Below, in pieces: positions 35,884 to 45,375 of a DNA stretch of 64,000 bases. The notes under the pieces are model-generated. The model made no database searches. It saw only the letters and a list, made by a program, of their open reading frames with translations, and was not told the DNA's origin. Origin of the DNA: a bacterium C-53 (GTDB lineage: Bacteria; Bacillota; Clostridia; Lachnospirales; Lachnospiraceae); assembly GCA_003612525.1 (NCBI GenBank), contig RAZD01000003.1, forward strand, positions 124,001-188,000, in the 5' to 3' direction. The position numbers were made by a program, and so were the translations under genes. The number at the start of each line of letters is the position of its first letter. Position 1 is the first letter of the stretch.

Positions 35884-36277
35884 CATCCTTGAACATATCC
35901 TGACGTACTGCGAAGATATAGAGGCGGCGCTGGAACGTTTTGGGAGAGAAAAGGATATTTTTGACACGGACAGGGATTACCGAAATTCTGTCTGTATGAG
36001 CCTTCTGCAGATCGGGGAGCTGACCGGTCATCTGACGGAGGATTTCCGCGAGAGAACAAAAGACTCCGTTTACTGGCCGGCCATCAAGGGAATGAGGAAT
36101 TTGTTCGCCCATAACTACGGCGCTGTGGATGTGGGGCTGGTATGGGAAACGGCCATATCGGACATTCCGTTTCTCCGTGAGTTCTGTGAGCGGACAATAC
36201 AGAGCTTCCGTTTCCCGGAACAGGAGAAAGAACAGAGCAGCGGCGTGGAGTGCGGTCGGGAAAACTTGCTGAAATAG
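35867..36277 (+). CDS. hepT: HEPN-domain toxin (HepT-like, DUF86)
   Basis: 136 residues, all helical. The HEPN RNase motif RX4HXY is intact: Arg77, His82 and Tyr84, the last being the AMPylation target in studied pairs. Family members cut RNA or tRNA when not modified. The start lies inside the antitoxin gene, so synthesis is coupled. AAGGAGG lies about 15 bases upstream. The pair sits between two direct repeats. Confidence 0.88.
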   Translation: MKKNIDILEHILTYCEDIEAALERFGREKDIFDTDRDYRNSVCMSLLQIGELTGHLTEDFRERTKDSVYWPAIKGMRNLFAHNYGAVDVGLVWETAISDIPFLREFCERTIQSFRFPEQEKEQSSGVECGRENLLK

Positions 36278-36323
36278 GAACGGTAAAACAGCCCAAAGCA
36301 ACACCGTACAATAGCCGATAGCG

Positions 36324-36374
36324 TCATAATTGTTTATTTATGCCTTCCGTGATCTATGAATAAAAATATAAGAA
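36324..36374 (+). repeat. Direct repeat, right copy flanking the MntA/HepT module
   Basis: Carries the 19-base identical core at 36350-36368, 1145 bp from the left copy, with partly matching flanks and short insertions. Confidence 0.65.
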
Positions 36375-36396
36375 AAAATTAAATTTTCAACCACTA

Positions 36397-36531
36397 TCAT
36401 TCCTCATCGCCCCATCTGTTTTTTGACAATTTTTCTGCTCTTTCTGGCGTTTGCTCTACCATTTCATAAAATTTATTTTGAACGGGATAGAAGCAGTCAC
36501 CACTACGACGATAATCAACCACCAATGCCAT
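36397..36531 (-). CDS. Short hypothetical frame, possibly a gene remnant
   Basis: 44 residues from an ATG with TAGGA five bases upstream; the frame stays open back to 36720. Composition looks protein-like (Y-R-R-S-G-D-C-F-Y-P-V-Q and T-P-E-R-A-E-K-L). I do not recognise it. It overlaps, in another frame, the 30-codon hydrophobic frame at 36456-36548. At most one of them is likely to be real. Confidence 0.3.
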   Translation of the reverse strand: MALVVDYRRSGDCFYPVQNKFYEMVEQTPERAEKLSKNRWGDEE

Positions 36532-36548
36532 TTCAATCCTAAAAGCAT
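36456..36548 (-). CDS. Possible 30-residue hydrophobic peptide
   Basis: An ATG with AGCGGAGG nine bases upstream starts a 30-codon frame encoding one Trp/Val/Ile-rich hydrophobic segment with basic residues at both ends (ends M-K-W). The ribosome site is excellent, which is the main support. Such peptides can be membrane-active toxins or leaders. No promoter is obvious. Confidence 0.3.
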   Translation of the reverse strand: MLLGLKWHWWLIIVVVVTASIPFKINFMKW

Positions 36549-36674
36549 ATATGTTTACCTCCGCTTCCCTGCTGCTTAGATACTGTTTTAAGATGTACCT
36601 GTCCTTGCAAATACGGATTGTTATACCCGAAAAGTGTTTGGAAAAAACTATGTATAATATACATGATCTGAATG

Positions 36675-36714
36675 CCAAAAAAGAAAGGGGACATATCAAT
36701 TTGATATGCCCCTT
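36675..36714 (-). terminator. Terminator of the rhamnose transport operon
   Basis: Stem AAGGGG-CATATCA paired across a four-base loop, followed on the minus strand by a T-run (TTTCTTTTTT). It lies just after the rhamnose mutarotase gene. Confidence 0.85.
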
Positions 36715-36746
36715 CCCCAATCTACACTATATATCCTCCAAACACA

Positions 36747-37061
36747 TTAATCCAAATGAAACACTTCCGCCAAGTCCACACTTACCGGACTGTTATCCGG
36801 ATTTGTTTCCATAATATCCGCCATAAAATCCCACCATTTGCGGTTGATTGCGGTATCTGCGCTCCTGCTCCACTTCTCGGCATCCTGAAGCTCAATATAC
36901 CCATAGAGTACATTCGTCTCTTTATCCAGGAATATCGTATAATTTTCTCCCCCGTATTCATGAATCATATCACGCATTTCCGGCCACAATTCATTATGAC
37001 GCTTCTCATATTCCTCCGTCATACCCGGATATAGTTTCATTTTAAATCCTTTTCGTACCAT
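36747..37061 (-). CDS. rhaM: L-rhamnose mutarotase
   Basis: 104 residues. Tyr18, His22 and the W-W pair at 76-77 match the RhaM active site, which interconverts alpha and beta anomers of L-rhamnose. The start at 37061 follows AGAGGTG. It is the last gene of the transport operon and is the best single clue that the transporter upstream carries rhamnose. Confidence 0.9.
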   Translation of the reverse strand: MVRKGFKMKLYPGMTEEYEKRHNELWPEMRDMIHEYGGENYTIFLDKETNVLYGYIELQDAEKWSRSADTAINRKWWDFMADIMETNPDNSPVSVDLAEVFHLD

Positions 37062-37080
37062 ATGCACCTCTACGCACTTT

Positions 37081-38187
37081 TTAATATACGTCTTTCCACT
37101 CATCGATATTCGATGCGTCAAATTTGAACGGTGCGCCGAGAATCATCTCCGTACCGCCGTCATCCGCTGCGATTACTTCATAGTCACCCATATCTCCAGC
37201 TGTGAATTTGTCACCTTCCGCGCCTGTGATCGTTCCGTCGACCAGAGCAATTGAAGTGTACGCGCCGAGACGTCCTAAGTCAATCGGATTCCACAGATAC
37301 ATATACGGGCAGGAATGTGCATCATCATCGCCAATGTACTCAGCCATCTCAGAAGGAAGTCCGAGTCCCGTAAGTTTTACGGAAGATTTCTCATCCTGCA
37401 AAACTTTCGCCGCCGCATTGATTCCAACCGTAGTAGGCGCGCAGATTAATTTTAAATTCGGATATTTTGCAAGCAGAGCCTGTGTCTGGTCCGTCGATTT
37501 CTGCGGCTCATCATCACCGTAAGCAACCTCTACCAATTCAAGCTTGGAATACTTTTCATCGCTCTCCATCGTCTTCTTCATTGCCTCAATCCATGCATTC
37601 TGATTTGCTGCCTGTGATGTCGCGGAGAGAACTGCCCACTGTCCCTCGCCGCCTGTGATATCATGTACGGCTTCCATCAGAGCCACTCCGATCTCATTCA
37701 CGCCTGCCTGATTTACAAATACCTGACGGCTGTCCGGATTTGTCTTTGAATCTTCACAGCACACTTTGATGCCTGCTGCCATAGCTTCCTCAAGCGCTGC
37801 CTGAAGCGCATTTTCATCATTTGCTGCAATACAGATTGAGTCGACGCCCTGCGAGATCAGAGACTGGATAACCGAAACCTGCGCATCCGCCGTCGGAGCC
37901 TCAGGATGTTTGATAATCGCCGTACCGCCGGATGCCTCAATCACTTCCTTAAACCCGTCCGCTGTCTTTTCATTGAAAGGATTTCCGGCCGCCTTCGTCA
38001 CAATCGCATAAGTCTTGCCGCCTTCTGCGCCGCCACCCTCTGTGCTGCCGCTCTCCGCCGGCGCCTCCTGTCCGGCATCATTCCCCGCATCTGCATTACT
38101 GCTTGCCGCTTTTTCACTGCCGCACCCTGCCAGCATCGTTGCTGCCAGGCTTACACATAACAAAACACTGATCAGTTTTTTCTTCAT
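37081..38187 (-). CDS. Sugar ABC transporter substrate-binding lipoprotein, probably rhamnose (RhaS-type)
   Basis: 368 residues. Signal peptide with lipobox L-A-G-C (Cys near 22), an acidic Ala/Gly-rich linker, then a periplasmic-binding fold of the ribose/autoinducer-2 class (peripla_BP_4). I read rhamnose specificity from the adjacent mutarotase and the rhamnulokinase nearby. An LsrB-type autoinducer-2 receptor is the main alternative, since the two families are similar. Confidence 0.85.
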   Translation of the reverse strand: MKKKLISVLLCVSLAATMLAGCGSEKAASSNADAGNDAGQEAPAESGSTEGGGAEGGKTYAIVTKAAGNPFNEKTADGFKEVIEASGGTAIIKHPEAPTADAQVSVIQSLISQGVDSICIAANDENALQAALEEAMAAGIKVCCEDSKTNPDSRQVFVNQAGVNEIGVALMEAVHDITGGEGQWAVLSATSQAANQNAWIEAMKKTMESDEKYSKLELVEVAYGDDEPQKSTDQTQALLAKYPNLKLICAPTTVGINAAAKVLQDEKSSVKLTGLGLPSEMAEYIGDDDAHSCPYMYLWNPIDLGRLGAYTSIALVDGTITGAEGDKFTAGDMGDYEVIAADDGGTEMILGAPFKFDASNIDEWKDVY

Positions 38188-38270
38188 TTTTCTTTCCTCC
38201 CTGGAATTTTTATTTTATATCAGGCGTCCACAAGCGGGACACATGGTATCTGAATAAGACACGAAATCTG

Positions 38271-39272
38271 TCATGCCGCTTTTTTCTTAAGTTTCAATTT
38301 TGCTGAAATATTCGGAATCAACACAGCCGAAATAAGAAGGATACCGAGAATAATCAAAATCAGCTGTGGATTCATGTTAATCTGTCCAAGTCCGATACGC
38401 AGACAGATAATCGTAAATCCTGACAGAATGCCGCCAAACAATCTCCCCTTTCCTCCGGATGTTGAGATGCCGCCAAATACTGCCATCGCTATTGCATCCA
38501 TCTCAAACCCGTTTCCAGTCGTCGTATTCGCACCGTAAAGCACGGATGTAAGAAACAATGCGGCCAGTCCTGCCATAAATCCTGTCACCGTATAGATAAT
38601 CAGCCGGATTTTCTGCACAGGAATACCCGAATAATACGCCGCCATCCTGTTGGAACCGATCGCATATACGCTTCTGCCAAAAGTCGTTTTCGCTAATACC
38701 ACCGAATACAGGACAGCCATGAGAATCACAACAAAGAGAATGTACGGCACAATTCCTGCCTTTCCCGCAATTTTCCGAAATCCATCCGCATTCGATAAGG
38801 AAACAGACCCTCCGCTTCCCAGCGCAATTTCTGCAATTCCACGAAATACAATCTGCGTTCCCAGTGTAACAATCATCGGCGGAAGCTCCTGAAAACGTGT
38901 CAGAATCAAACCATTTATAAATCCGCATGCCACACCCGTTAACAGGCATACCAGAATCACTGCACCGAAAGGCAGCCCCTGATTCGACGCCATACACGTG
39001 AATGTAGCCGCAAGACACACAGACGCGCCTACCGATATATCAATCTCTCCGAGTATCAGAATGAATGCCATCGGAAACAGCAGAAACATTTCCGTCAGGT
39101 ATTTGGGCATCTCCCTCAAAACATTGGCAAACTGATAGCTGGGAGATATACCACCGCAAAACAAATTAATGACAATAAATAAAATTACCAGCATGCCTTC
39201 CCAGCAGAGTACTGTTTTTTTCAGAGACTTCTCCGGCACATTGGCAATCGTTCTTCCGGATTTTCCTGCCAT
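38271..39272 (-). CDS. Sugar ABC transporter permease, rhamnose type (RhaP/RhaQ)
   Basis: 333 residues, about nine membrane helices, BPD_transp_2 family. G-E-I-D-I-S-V-G-A and the coupling loop A-V-F-G-G-I-S-T-S-G-G are visible. Two base pairs separate it from the second permease upstream. A lysine-rich tail ends the protein. Confidence 0.88.
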   Translation of the reverse strand: MAGKSGRTIANVPEKSLKKTVLCWEGMLVILFIVINLFCGGISPSYQFANVLREMPKYLTEMFLLFPMAFILILGEIDISVGASVCLAATFTCMASNQGLPFGAVILVCLLTGVACGFINGLILTRFQELPPMIVTLGTQIVFRGIAEIALGSGGSVSLSNADGFRKIAGKAGIVPYILFVVILMAVLYSVVLAKTTFGRSVYAIGSNRMAAYYSGIPVQKIRLIIYTVTGFMAGLAALFLTSVLYGANTTTGNGFEMDAIAMAVFGGISTSGGKGRLFGGILSGFTIICLRIGLGQINMNPQLILIILGILLISAVLIPNISAKLKLKKKAA

Positions 39273-39274
39273 AG

Positions 39275-40267
39275 CTACATCTCCCTCCCTTTCAGATTGT
39301 TCTTATCCATCACCCTCTGTGTAATTACATTCAATACAATCACGGCCAGAATAATAACACCCTTTACCGTATTCTGCGCGATCGCCTCAATTCCCACCAG
39401 CGGAAGCGCCTTTGCAATGATTGCCAGAATCAGAGAGCCTAGCAATGCCCCTGCTACGCTTCCCCGGCCGCCCGTCATGCTGACGCCGCCGATTACGCAC
39501 GCCGCAATTACATCCATCTCTCTCCCGTACAACATGTTCGGCTGTGCAGAAGAATAAATAGACACAGCAAGCGCACCACAAAGCCCTGCAAGCGTTCCCA
39601 TTACAGTATAGACCATAAGTTCCACACTGGAGGTATTGATACCGGAAATTCCTGCCGCCTCACGGTTGCTTCCCACCGCATATACCATTCGTCCCGTCTT
39701 CGTCCACTTCATCACAACGAAAAAGACCGCATAGCAGATGACCAGCACAATGATCACATTATTGATTCCAAATACGCTCCCTAGTGCAAACTCCTTGAAA
39801 GCGCCAAGATCCTCCGCACTCGCCCACTGACTGTTTGCGACAATGTACGCCAGACCCCTGTATATGTACATAAATCCCATCGTCGCGATAATCGGCAGCA
39901 CCTTTCCTTTTGAGATAATCAGCCCGGCCAGAAATCCGCATAAACCGCCGATTGCAACTGCAATGACAAATAATAAAAATGTATTTTCCACAATGCCGTA
40001 CTTCACCAGCATTCCCGCCGTCATGCCGGAAAGCGCCAGCGTGGAAGTAATCGAAATATCAATTCCTCCGACCAGCAGAACCCCAAGCATTCCAAGCGTC
40101 ATAATCATGATAACCGCATTATTTTTCAGCATATCCGAAATCGATTTTAATGTCAGAAAAGAAGGACTGCGCATTGAAATCACAACACAAAGGACAACCA
40201 ATACGATTAACAGACTCGCTTCACGGGAACCGGTGATTTTTTTTAAAATTGACTTATTTTCTTTCAT
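39275..40267 (-). CDS. Sugar ABC transporter permease, rhamnose type (RhaQ/RhaP)
   Basis: 330 residues, related to the permease that follows. G-G-I-D-I-S-I-T-S and C-V-I-G-G-V-S-M-T-G-G are the family motifs. The two permeases would form the heterodimeric membrane channel. A GGGAGA site precedes the ATG. Confidence 0.88.
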   Translation of the reverse strand: MKENKSILKKITGSREASLLIVLVVLCVVISMRSPSFLTLKSISDMLKNNAVIMIMTLGMLGVLLVGGIDISITSTLALSGMTAGMLVKYGIVENTFLLFVIAVAIGGLCGFLAGLIISKGKVLPIIATMGFMYIYRGLAYIVANSQWASAEDLGAFKEFALGSVFGINNVIIVLVICYAVFFVVMKWTKTGRMVYAVGSNREAAGISGINTSSVELMVYTVMGTLAGLCGALAVSIYSSAQPNMLYGREMDVIAACVIGGVSMTGGRGSVAGALLGSLILAIIAKALPLVGIEAIAQNTVKGVIILAVIVLNVITQRVMDKNNLKGREM

Positions 40268-40282
40268 CTTTTCCGTTCTCCC

Positions 40283-41773
40283 TTACTTTGATTTTTCCAT
40301 AGCCAGTTCGAGGATTCCCTCCTGCGTTGCCTCGCTGCGGCTTAACTCTCCGGTCACTCTTCCATTGCACATAATGATAACCCGGTCGCTCATGCCCAAT
40401 ATCTCCGGCATCTCAGAAGAAATCAGAATAATCGCATATCCCTGCATGGCCAAATTCCCCATAATCTGATAAATCTCCGCCTTTGCTCCAACATCCACGC
40501 CCTTCGTCGGTTCATCCATAATGACCACTTTCATCTCCTGGCCCAACGCTTTTGCAACAACTACCTTCTGCTGATTTCCTCCGGAAAGAGAAGATGCCGG
40601 GTCAAAAATCGTAACCGCCTTCGTATCGACCTCCTCAAGAAGCTGTTTGGAAATTTCCCGTTCCTTCTTCTCATCATTAAAGCCGTTCTTTGCATATTTC
40701 CCCATCGTCGGAAGCGTAACATTTCTGCCGAGCCCCCAGCTTAAAATCAAACCTTCCTTCTGACGGTCCTCGGGGAGCAGTATGATTCCCTGTTTCATTG
40801 CATCCGCCGGTTTCCTGATCTGTACCGGCCTTCCCTCCAGATAAACCTTTCCCTCATCCGGCTTTGTAATTCCGCATATACTCTCAACAACTTCCGTACG
40901 CCCGGCGCCCACCAGCCCCGTCAGGCCGATAATCTCGCCTGCATGCACCGCAAAGGATACGTTCTTGAAATACCCCAGTCTCGAAAATCCCTCCACTCTC
41001 AGCATTTCTGCACCGATCTTCACCTCCGGTTTCGGGAATAAATCCTTAATCTCACGTCCAACCATCGCCTTAATCAGATCTGCATTCGTGATCTTATCCA
41101 CATCATAACTGCCGATATACTGCGAATCACGAAATACCGTAACCCTCGTTGCCAGGCGGTACATATCTTCAAAGCGATGGGAGATAAAGATAATGGATAC
41201 TCCGTCCTCCCGAAGCTTATCAACAATCCGGTAAAGCTCCTCCGACTCATTTTTCGTAAGAGCCGCCGTCGGCTCATCCAGGATAATAATCCGTGCATGG
41301 GTAGAAAGCGCTTTGGCAATCTCAACCATCTGCTGCTGTGCAACACTCAAGCCGCCCATCTCATCGGTAGCCTGAAAGTCTGCATTCAGCTCACTTAAAA
41401 GCTCTGTCGCAGCTTCATTCATCTGTTTCCACTGGATGATTCCGTTTTTTATAATTTCGTGCCCCATAAATATATTTTCAGCAACGCTTAAATCCGGATA
41501 TGACGTCGGATGCTGGTATACGGCCGCGATTCCTGCTGCCTGCGCATCACGCGGACCTCTGAAGTCCACCTTCCGCCCCTCCAGAAACATCTCGCCTTCC
41601 TCAGCCTTATGAACTCCGGTAATTACTTTAATAAAAGTAGATTTTCCAGCTCCGTTTTCCCCCATCAGCGCATGGACTTCGCCCTTTTTCAACTGAAACT
41701 GCACATTATTTAATGCTTTTACACCGGGAAAAATCTTTGTGATTCCTTTTAACTCCAAAACGTAATCAGACAC
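40283..41773 (-). CDS. Sugar ABC transporter double ATPase, rhamnose type (RhaT)
   Basis: About 496 residues with two nucleotide-binding domains in tandem. The first has Walker A G-E-N-G-A-G-K-S-T and a degenerate signature (L-S-V-A-Q-Q); the second has L-S-G-G-N-Q-Q-K and V-V-I-M-D-E-P-T-K-G, with a modified Walker A (G-L-V-G-A-G-R-T), as usual in this class. The start is GTG at 41773, supported by AAGGAGGGGG upstream; the frame upstream of it has no such site. First gene of the transport operon. Confidence 0.9.
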   Translation of the reverse strand: MSDYVLELKGITKIFPGVKALNNVQFQLKKGEVHALMGENGAGKSTFIKVITGVHKAEEGEMFLEGRKVDFRGPRDAQAAGIAAVYQHPTSYPDLSVAENIFMGHEIIKNGIIQWKQMNEAATELLSELNADFQATDEMGGLSVAQQQMVEIAKALSTHARIIILDEPTAALTKNESEELYRIVDKLREDGVSIIFISHRFEDMYRLATRVTVFRDSQYIGSYDVDKITNADLIKAMVGREIKDLFPKPEVKIGAEMLRVEGFSRLGYFKNVSFAVHAGEIIGLTGLVGAGRTEVVESICGITKPDEGKVYLEGRPVQIRKPADAMKQGIILLPEDRQKEGLILSWGLGRNVTLPTMGKYAKNGFNDEKKEREISKQLLEEVDTKAVTIFDPASSLSGGNQQKVVVAKALGQEMKVVIMDEPTKGVDVGAKAEIYQIMGNLAMQGYAIILISSEMPEILGMSDRVIIMCNGRVTGELSRSEATQEGILELAMEKSK

Positions 41774-41868
41774 TTTTCCCCCTCCTTTCCTTCCTTCTTT
41801 CATTTTATCTGATGCTTTTTCGATTAAAAACAGCAAAATCTTTGGATTACGGGTAATATCTTTTTGTA

Positions 41869-41897
41869 TTGCATTCTATAGTGATGTTCTATAAAAT
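41869..41897 (+). promoter_or_regulatory. Promoter of the YesN/YesM-type genes
   Basis: TTGCAT (41869-41874), a 17-base spacer and TAAAAT (41892-41897). It lies in the divergent gap between the rhamnose transport operon and the two-component genes. Confidence 0.5.
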
Positions 41898-41942
41898 AAA
41901 GATACGATCAGATAACTTACAAAAAGGCTGGGAGGAATCGGA

Positions 41943-43505
41943 ATGAAACTGTTGATTGCGGATGATGAGATATTGACAAGGGAAGGATTAATCTCATCCA
42001 TAGACTGGGAAAGCTTGGGTATCCATCAGATTTTTCAGGCAGAAGACGGAATCCGTGCCCTGCATATCGCCAGACTCCAGGAACCGGATATCATCCTGTC
42101 CGATATCCGTATGCCGAGGCTTTCCGGAATTGAACTGGTGGAAAAGTTATCCTCCCTTCTGCCTGATACCGGCATTATCTTTATGAGCGGTTATTCCGAC
42201 AAAGAATATCTCAAAGCCGCCATCCGTCTGAATGCAATTGACTATGTGGAAAAACCGCTCGACATTGAAACGGTAAAGGCAACCGTCGAAGAGGCGGTCA
42301 AACGCCGCCGTCGTTTTCTCTATTCCCGGCAGAATGAAGATCTTCTGTCTATGGAAACCGCGTCCAATCTGGCGCTGCTGCTGACAAAACCTTACAGGGA
42401 CAACAGCGAAAAGATTGACGCCCTCGCAGGTGAACTGTCGTTACGCCTGACTCCGGGATGCAGTTTCATCTCCTATATTGTAAAACTGAAGACAGATGAG
42501 CCCATATCCGCAATGCTTAAAGAGCTCCGGGAGAACCTGGATGATTTTCTTAAGAAATTTCATCTCCGGTCGTTTTATATACGGATGCATGCGGTCTACC
42601 ATGTATTCCATATTATGGGGAACAACGCATTTTCTTCTACCGTGCTTTCTTCCATAGACCTGTTTTTGAAAGAACAGTTTCAACCCTTCGGCCCGTTTTT
42701 CATCAGCCGCGGAGATGCCGCCGCCGGAATCACCCGGGCGCATGCCTCCTATATGACTGCTGTTGTGGCCATGCAGAGCAGTTTCTTCTTCCCTTCCGAA
42801 ACCCTGCTCACTTCAAAAGATTTGAACGTTGCTGCCGCTTCCCCGGAGACCTCTTCAGATATTGAAGCGGAAACGCAACTGTTTGCCGATGCACTGGCCA
42901 CGAAAAACTACGATAAATGCATTCTTTTCTTGGACAATTTATTTCAGAAATACACGAAAAACTGCCATCTGCTTCCGAGCCAGGTCAAAGATACCTATTA
43001 TAAACTGTTCCAAACAATCAATGACTGCCGCCAGAGGCAGAAGCTTCCGTCAAAAACACAGGGTTCCTGCGGAAGCATTATCGAATTCATGGAAAACTGT
43101 TTCACCTATGAAGAACTGCATCAAACTCTGAAAGAACGCACTGCACTTTTATTTGCGCAGATGGACTCCTATATCCCGGAGGACAATATTATCTTTATGA
43201 TTAAAGACTATATAGCAAAACATTACGCAAATGATCTGCTGTCGATCAAAGATATCAGTGACCACGTGCATCTGTCCGCCTCCTATGTCTGTACTTATTT
43301 TAAGACGCAGACCGGCCAGACCCTGAACCAGTATCTGACAGAATACCGCATGGAAAAGGCAATGCGGCTATTAGAAGATGCCCGGTATCAGATTGCCGAT
43401 ATCTCTTATCAGGTAGGCTATACAAATGGCAATTATTTCAGCAAAAGCTTTAAAAAGTTTACAGGCTTAAGCCCCTCAAAGTACAGGGAAAAAATGCTGG
43501 GATAA
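41943..43505 (+). CDS. YesN-type response regulator with AraC DNA-binding domain
   Basis: 520 residues. Receiver domain with Asp54 in L-S-D-I-R-M-P, a central linker domain (about 130-400) and a C-terminal AraC pair of helix-turn-helix motifs (S-A-S-Y-V-C-T-Y-F and I-A-D-I-S-Y-Q-V-G-Y-T-N-G-N-Y-F-S-K). A GGGAGG site precedes the ATG. It is divergent from the rhamnose transporter, so it probably activates it. Confidence 0.92.
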   Translation: MKLLIADDEILTREGLISSIDWESLGIHQIFQAEDGIRALHIARLQEPDIILSDIRMPRLSGIELVEKLSSLLPDTGIIFMSGYSDKEYLKAAIRLNAIDYVEKPLDIETVKATVEEAVKRRRRFLYSRQNEDLLSMETASNLALLLTKPYRDNSEKIDALAGELSLRLTPGCSFISYIVKLKTDEPISAMLKELRENLDDFLKKFHLRSFYIRMHAVYHVFHIMGNNAFSSTVLSSIDLFLKEQFQPFGPFFISRGDAAAGITRAHASYMTAVVAMQSSFFFPSETLLTSKDLNVAAASPETSSDIEAETQLFADALATKNYDKCILFLDNLFQKYTKNCHLLPSQVKDTYYKLFQTINDCRQRQKLPSKTQGSCGSIIEFMENCFTYEELHQTLKERTALLFAQMDSYIPEDNIIFMIKDYIAKHYANDLLSIKDISDHVHLSASYVCTYFKTQTGQTLNQYLTEYRMEKAMRLLEDARYQIADISYQVGYTNGNYFSKSFKKFTGLSPSKYREKMLG

Positions 43506-43525
43506 TCACAGGGAGACAATAACAG

Positions 43526-45334
43526 ATGAAATCATTTTTCCGCCGCGTCACACATGCTTATAATAACCTGCGGCTCCAGACCAAGCTAACCATCACGCAT
43601 CTCGTCATTGTAACCATACCAATGGCAGCTATCATGCTGATTTTCTTTACACGAATTTATGATATGATTGTATCGGACACGATTCGCAATGAACAGGAGG
43701 CGGCGCTCCAGACAGCCCCGCTGATTGAATCGGAAGTTTCAGACATCCTGTCCGCCCACGATCAGCTTACGGAACATGCTTTTTATCAAAAACTAATTTA
43801 TTCCGCACGTACAGAATCCCTGAAAGAGCTATCCGTATCCGAAGAAGCGGAAGACTTTCAGCGTGAAATCCATAAGCTCACCACGGGCAGCCTGATTGGG
43901 GACATCCGCATTTACCTGGACGTACCCGGCAATGAATCCATCTTTTCAGAAGGCTCCATCCACAGCGCAGCAGAACCCTTAGACCGCGCTTATCGCACGT
44001 ACTGGTATGGCATCTTTGCCGGACAGCCTGCCAAAAGCGAACTGTTTTGTCCCGCTTTTTACCTGAGTACCTATGAAGCGCAAAACTACGGGGATATCGC
44101 ATATATTTCAAAAAACCGGACCATTTACAACGGCGACTGGGTCACGGTCTATCTCGCCATCTATTTTTCAACCGATCACTTACGTGATACCCTTGCCGAT
44201 AACTTAAGTTCTAACAGCAGTGTTGCCTATATCATCAATGAAAGGGAAAGCATTGTAGCCACAACTGATCTCGCATTATCCGGAACGTATCATTTCAGTT
44301 ATGATGTGGTCCAGGATTCCGTCATGTCCTCCAACAACTTCATCACGAAAAATATCCTGGGGGAAGATGTCTACGCGGGTTTCAACCGTATTGAAAATAC
44401 GGACTGGTACATGGTCGTCGCGATTCCGTCCAACCCTCTGATTTTGAAAAGCCGTATCTTTATGGGGGTATTTGTACTGATCTACTTAGGGTGCATCCTT
44501 GCCGCATTCATCATTGCCACCTTGCTCTCACGCTCTCTGACCAATCGTCTCGCGGCAGTGATTGACCGAATGACCCGGTGCCGCCTGGGACTCCCGTGCG
44601 TACTGCCGGATTCCACCATACAGGACGAAATCGGGGAACTCGTAGACTCCTACAACTACATGACGCATATGATACATGACCTGGTCGAAGAGCAGGCAAA
44701 AGCTGCCGAAGACCTGCGCATTGCGGAATTTGACTCCCTTCAGGCACAGATGAACCCACATTTTCTCTACAATACTATGGAAATGATCAACTGGCTCTCC
44801 TTGCAGGGACGCTCTCAGGAAGTGTCACTTGCAATCCAGAAGCTCTCACGATTCTATAAGCTGACTCTAAGCCGCAAACAGTCCCTAAGCACCATTCAGG
44901 ACGAGCTGGAACATGTGACCATCTATGTGGAACTTCAAAACATGCGATTTGATGATAATATTGACTTCATTGTAGACATGCCGGACGAACTCATGGAACA
45001 TGCGATTCCAAAATTGACATTTCAGCCGGTTGTGGAAAACTCCATTTTACACGGCATTATGGAAAAGGAGGAGAAGAAAGGCACAATCGTTTTGACCGGA
45101 TGGCAGGAAGAACATGCCATCGTAATCCTGATCTCTGATGACGGCGTCGGAATTGCTCCACAGGAACTTGAAACAATTCTTTCCGAAAAGAAAACCACTG
45201 CAGGCCGCTCCGGATCAAATATTGCCATATACAATACACACCGGAGGCTGCAGCTTATGTACGGGACCGAATATGGGCTCAAATATACCAGCGTTCCCGG
45301 AGGCGGGACGGATGTAGAGATACGGACGCCGTAA
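43526..45334 (+). CDS. YesM-type sensor histidine kinase
   Basis: 602 residues. Two helices (about 23-45 and 305-328) bracket a large extracellular Cache-like sensor domain; a HAMP region follows, then the His_kinase box Q-M-N-P-H-F-L-Y-N and a HATPase domain with D-D-G-V-G-I. The gene follows its response regulator by 20 bases. Sensing of rhamnose or of the loaded binding protein is inferred from position. Confidence 0.92.
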   Translation: MKSFFRRVTHAYNNLRLQTKLTITHLVIVTIPMAAIMLIFFTRIYDMIVSDTIRNEQEAALQTAPLIESEVSDILSAHDQLTEHAFYQKLIYSARTESLKELSVSEEAEDFQREIHKLTTGSLIGDIRIYLDVPGNESIFSEGSIHSAAEPLDRAYRTYWYGIFAGQPAKSELFCPAFYLSTYEAQNYGDIAYISKNRTIYNGDWVTVYLAIYFSTDHLRDTLADNLSSNSSVAYIINERESIVATTDLALSGTYHFSYDVVQDSVMSSNNFITKNILGEDVYAGFNRIENTDWYMVVAIPSNPLILKSRIFMGVFVLIYLGCILAAFIIATLLSRSLTNRLAAVIDRMTRCRLGLPCVLPDSTIQDEIGELVDSYNYMTHMIHDLVEEQAKAAEDLRIAEFDSLQAQMNPHFLYNTMEMINWLSLQGRSQEVSLAIQKLSRFYKLTLSRKQSLSTIQDELEHVTIYVELQNMRFDDNIDFIVDMPDELMEHAIPKLTFQPVVENSILHGIMEKEEKKGTIVLTGWQEEHAIVILISDDGVGIAPQELETILSEKKTTAGRSGSNIAIYNTHRRLQLMYGTEYGLKYTSVPGGGTDVEIRTP

Positions 45335-45375
45335 AAGACCCGCAAATATTCTAAAAATTTCAGAACAATGTCAGA

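Noticed and set aside
35663-36304. 213-codon frame on the minus strand
   Set aside because: It is antisense to mntA/hepT, whose motifs, overlap and promoter are convincing.
36747-41773. Lsr-type autoinducer-2 uptake operon
   Set aside because: Transporter families overlap, but RhaM in the operon and RhaB nearby point to rhamnose; no LsrF, LsrG or LsrK seen.
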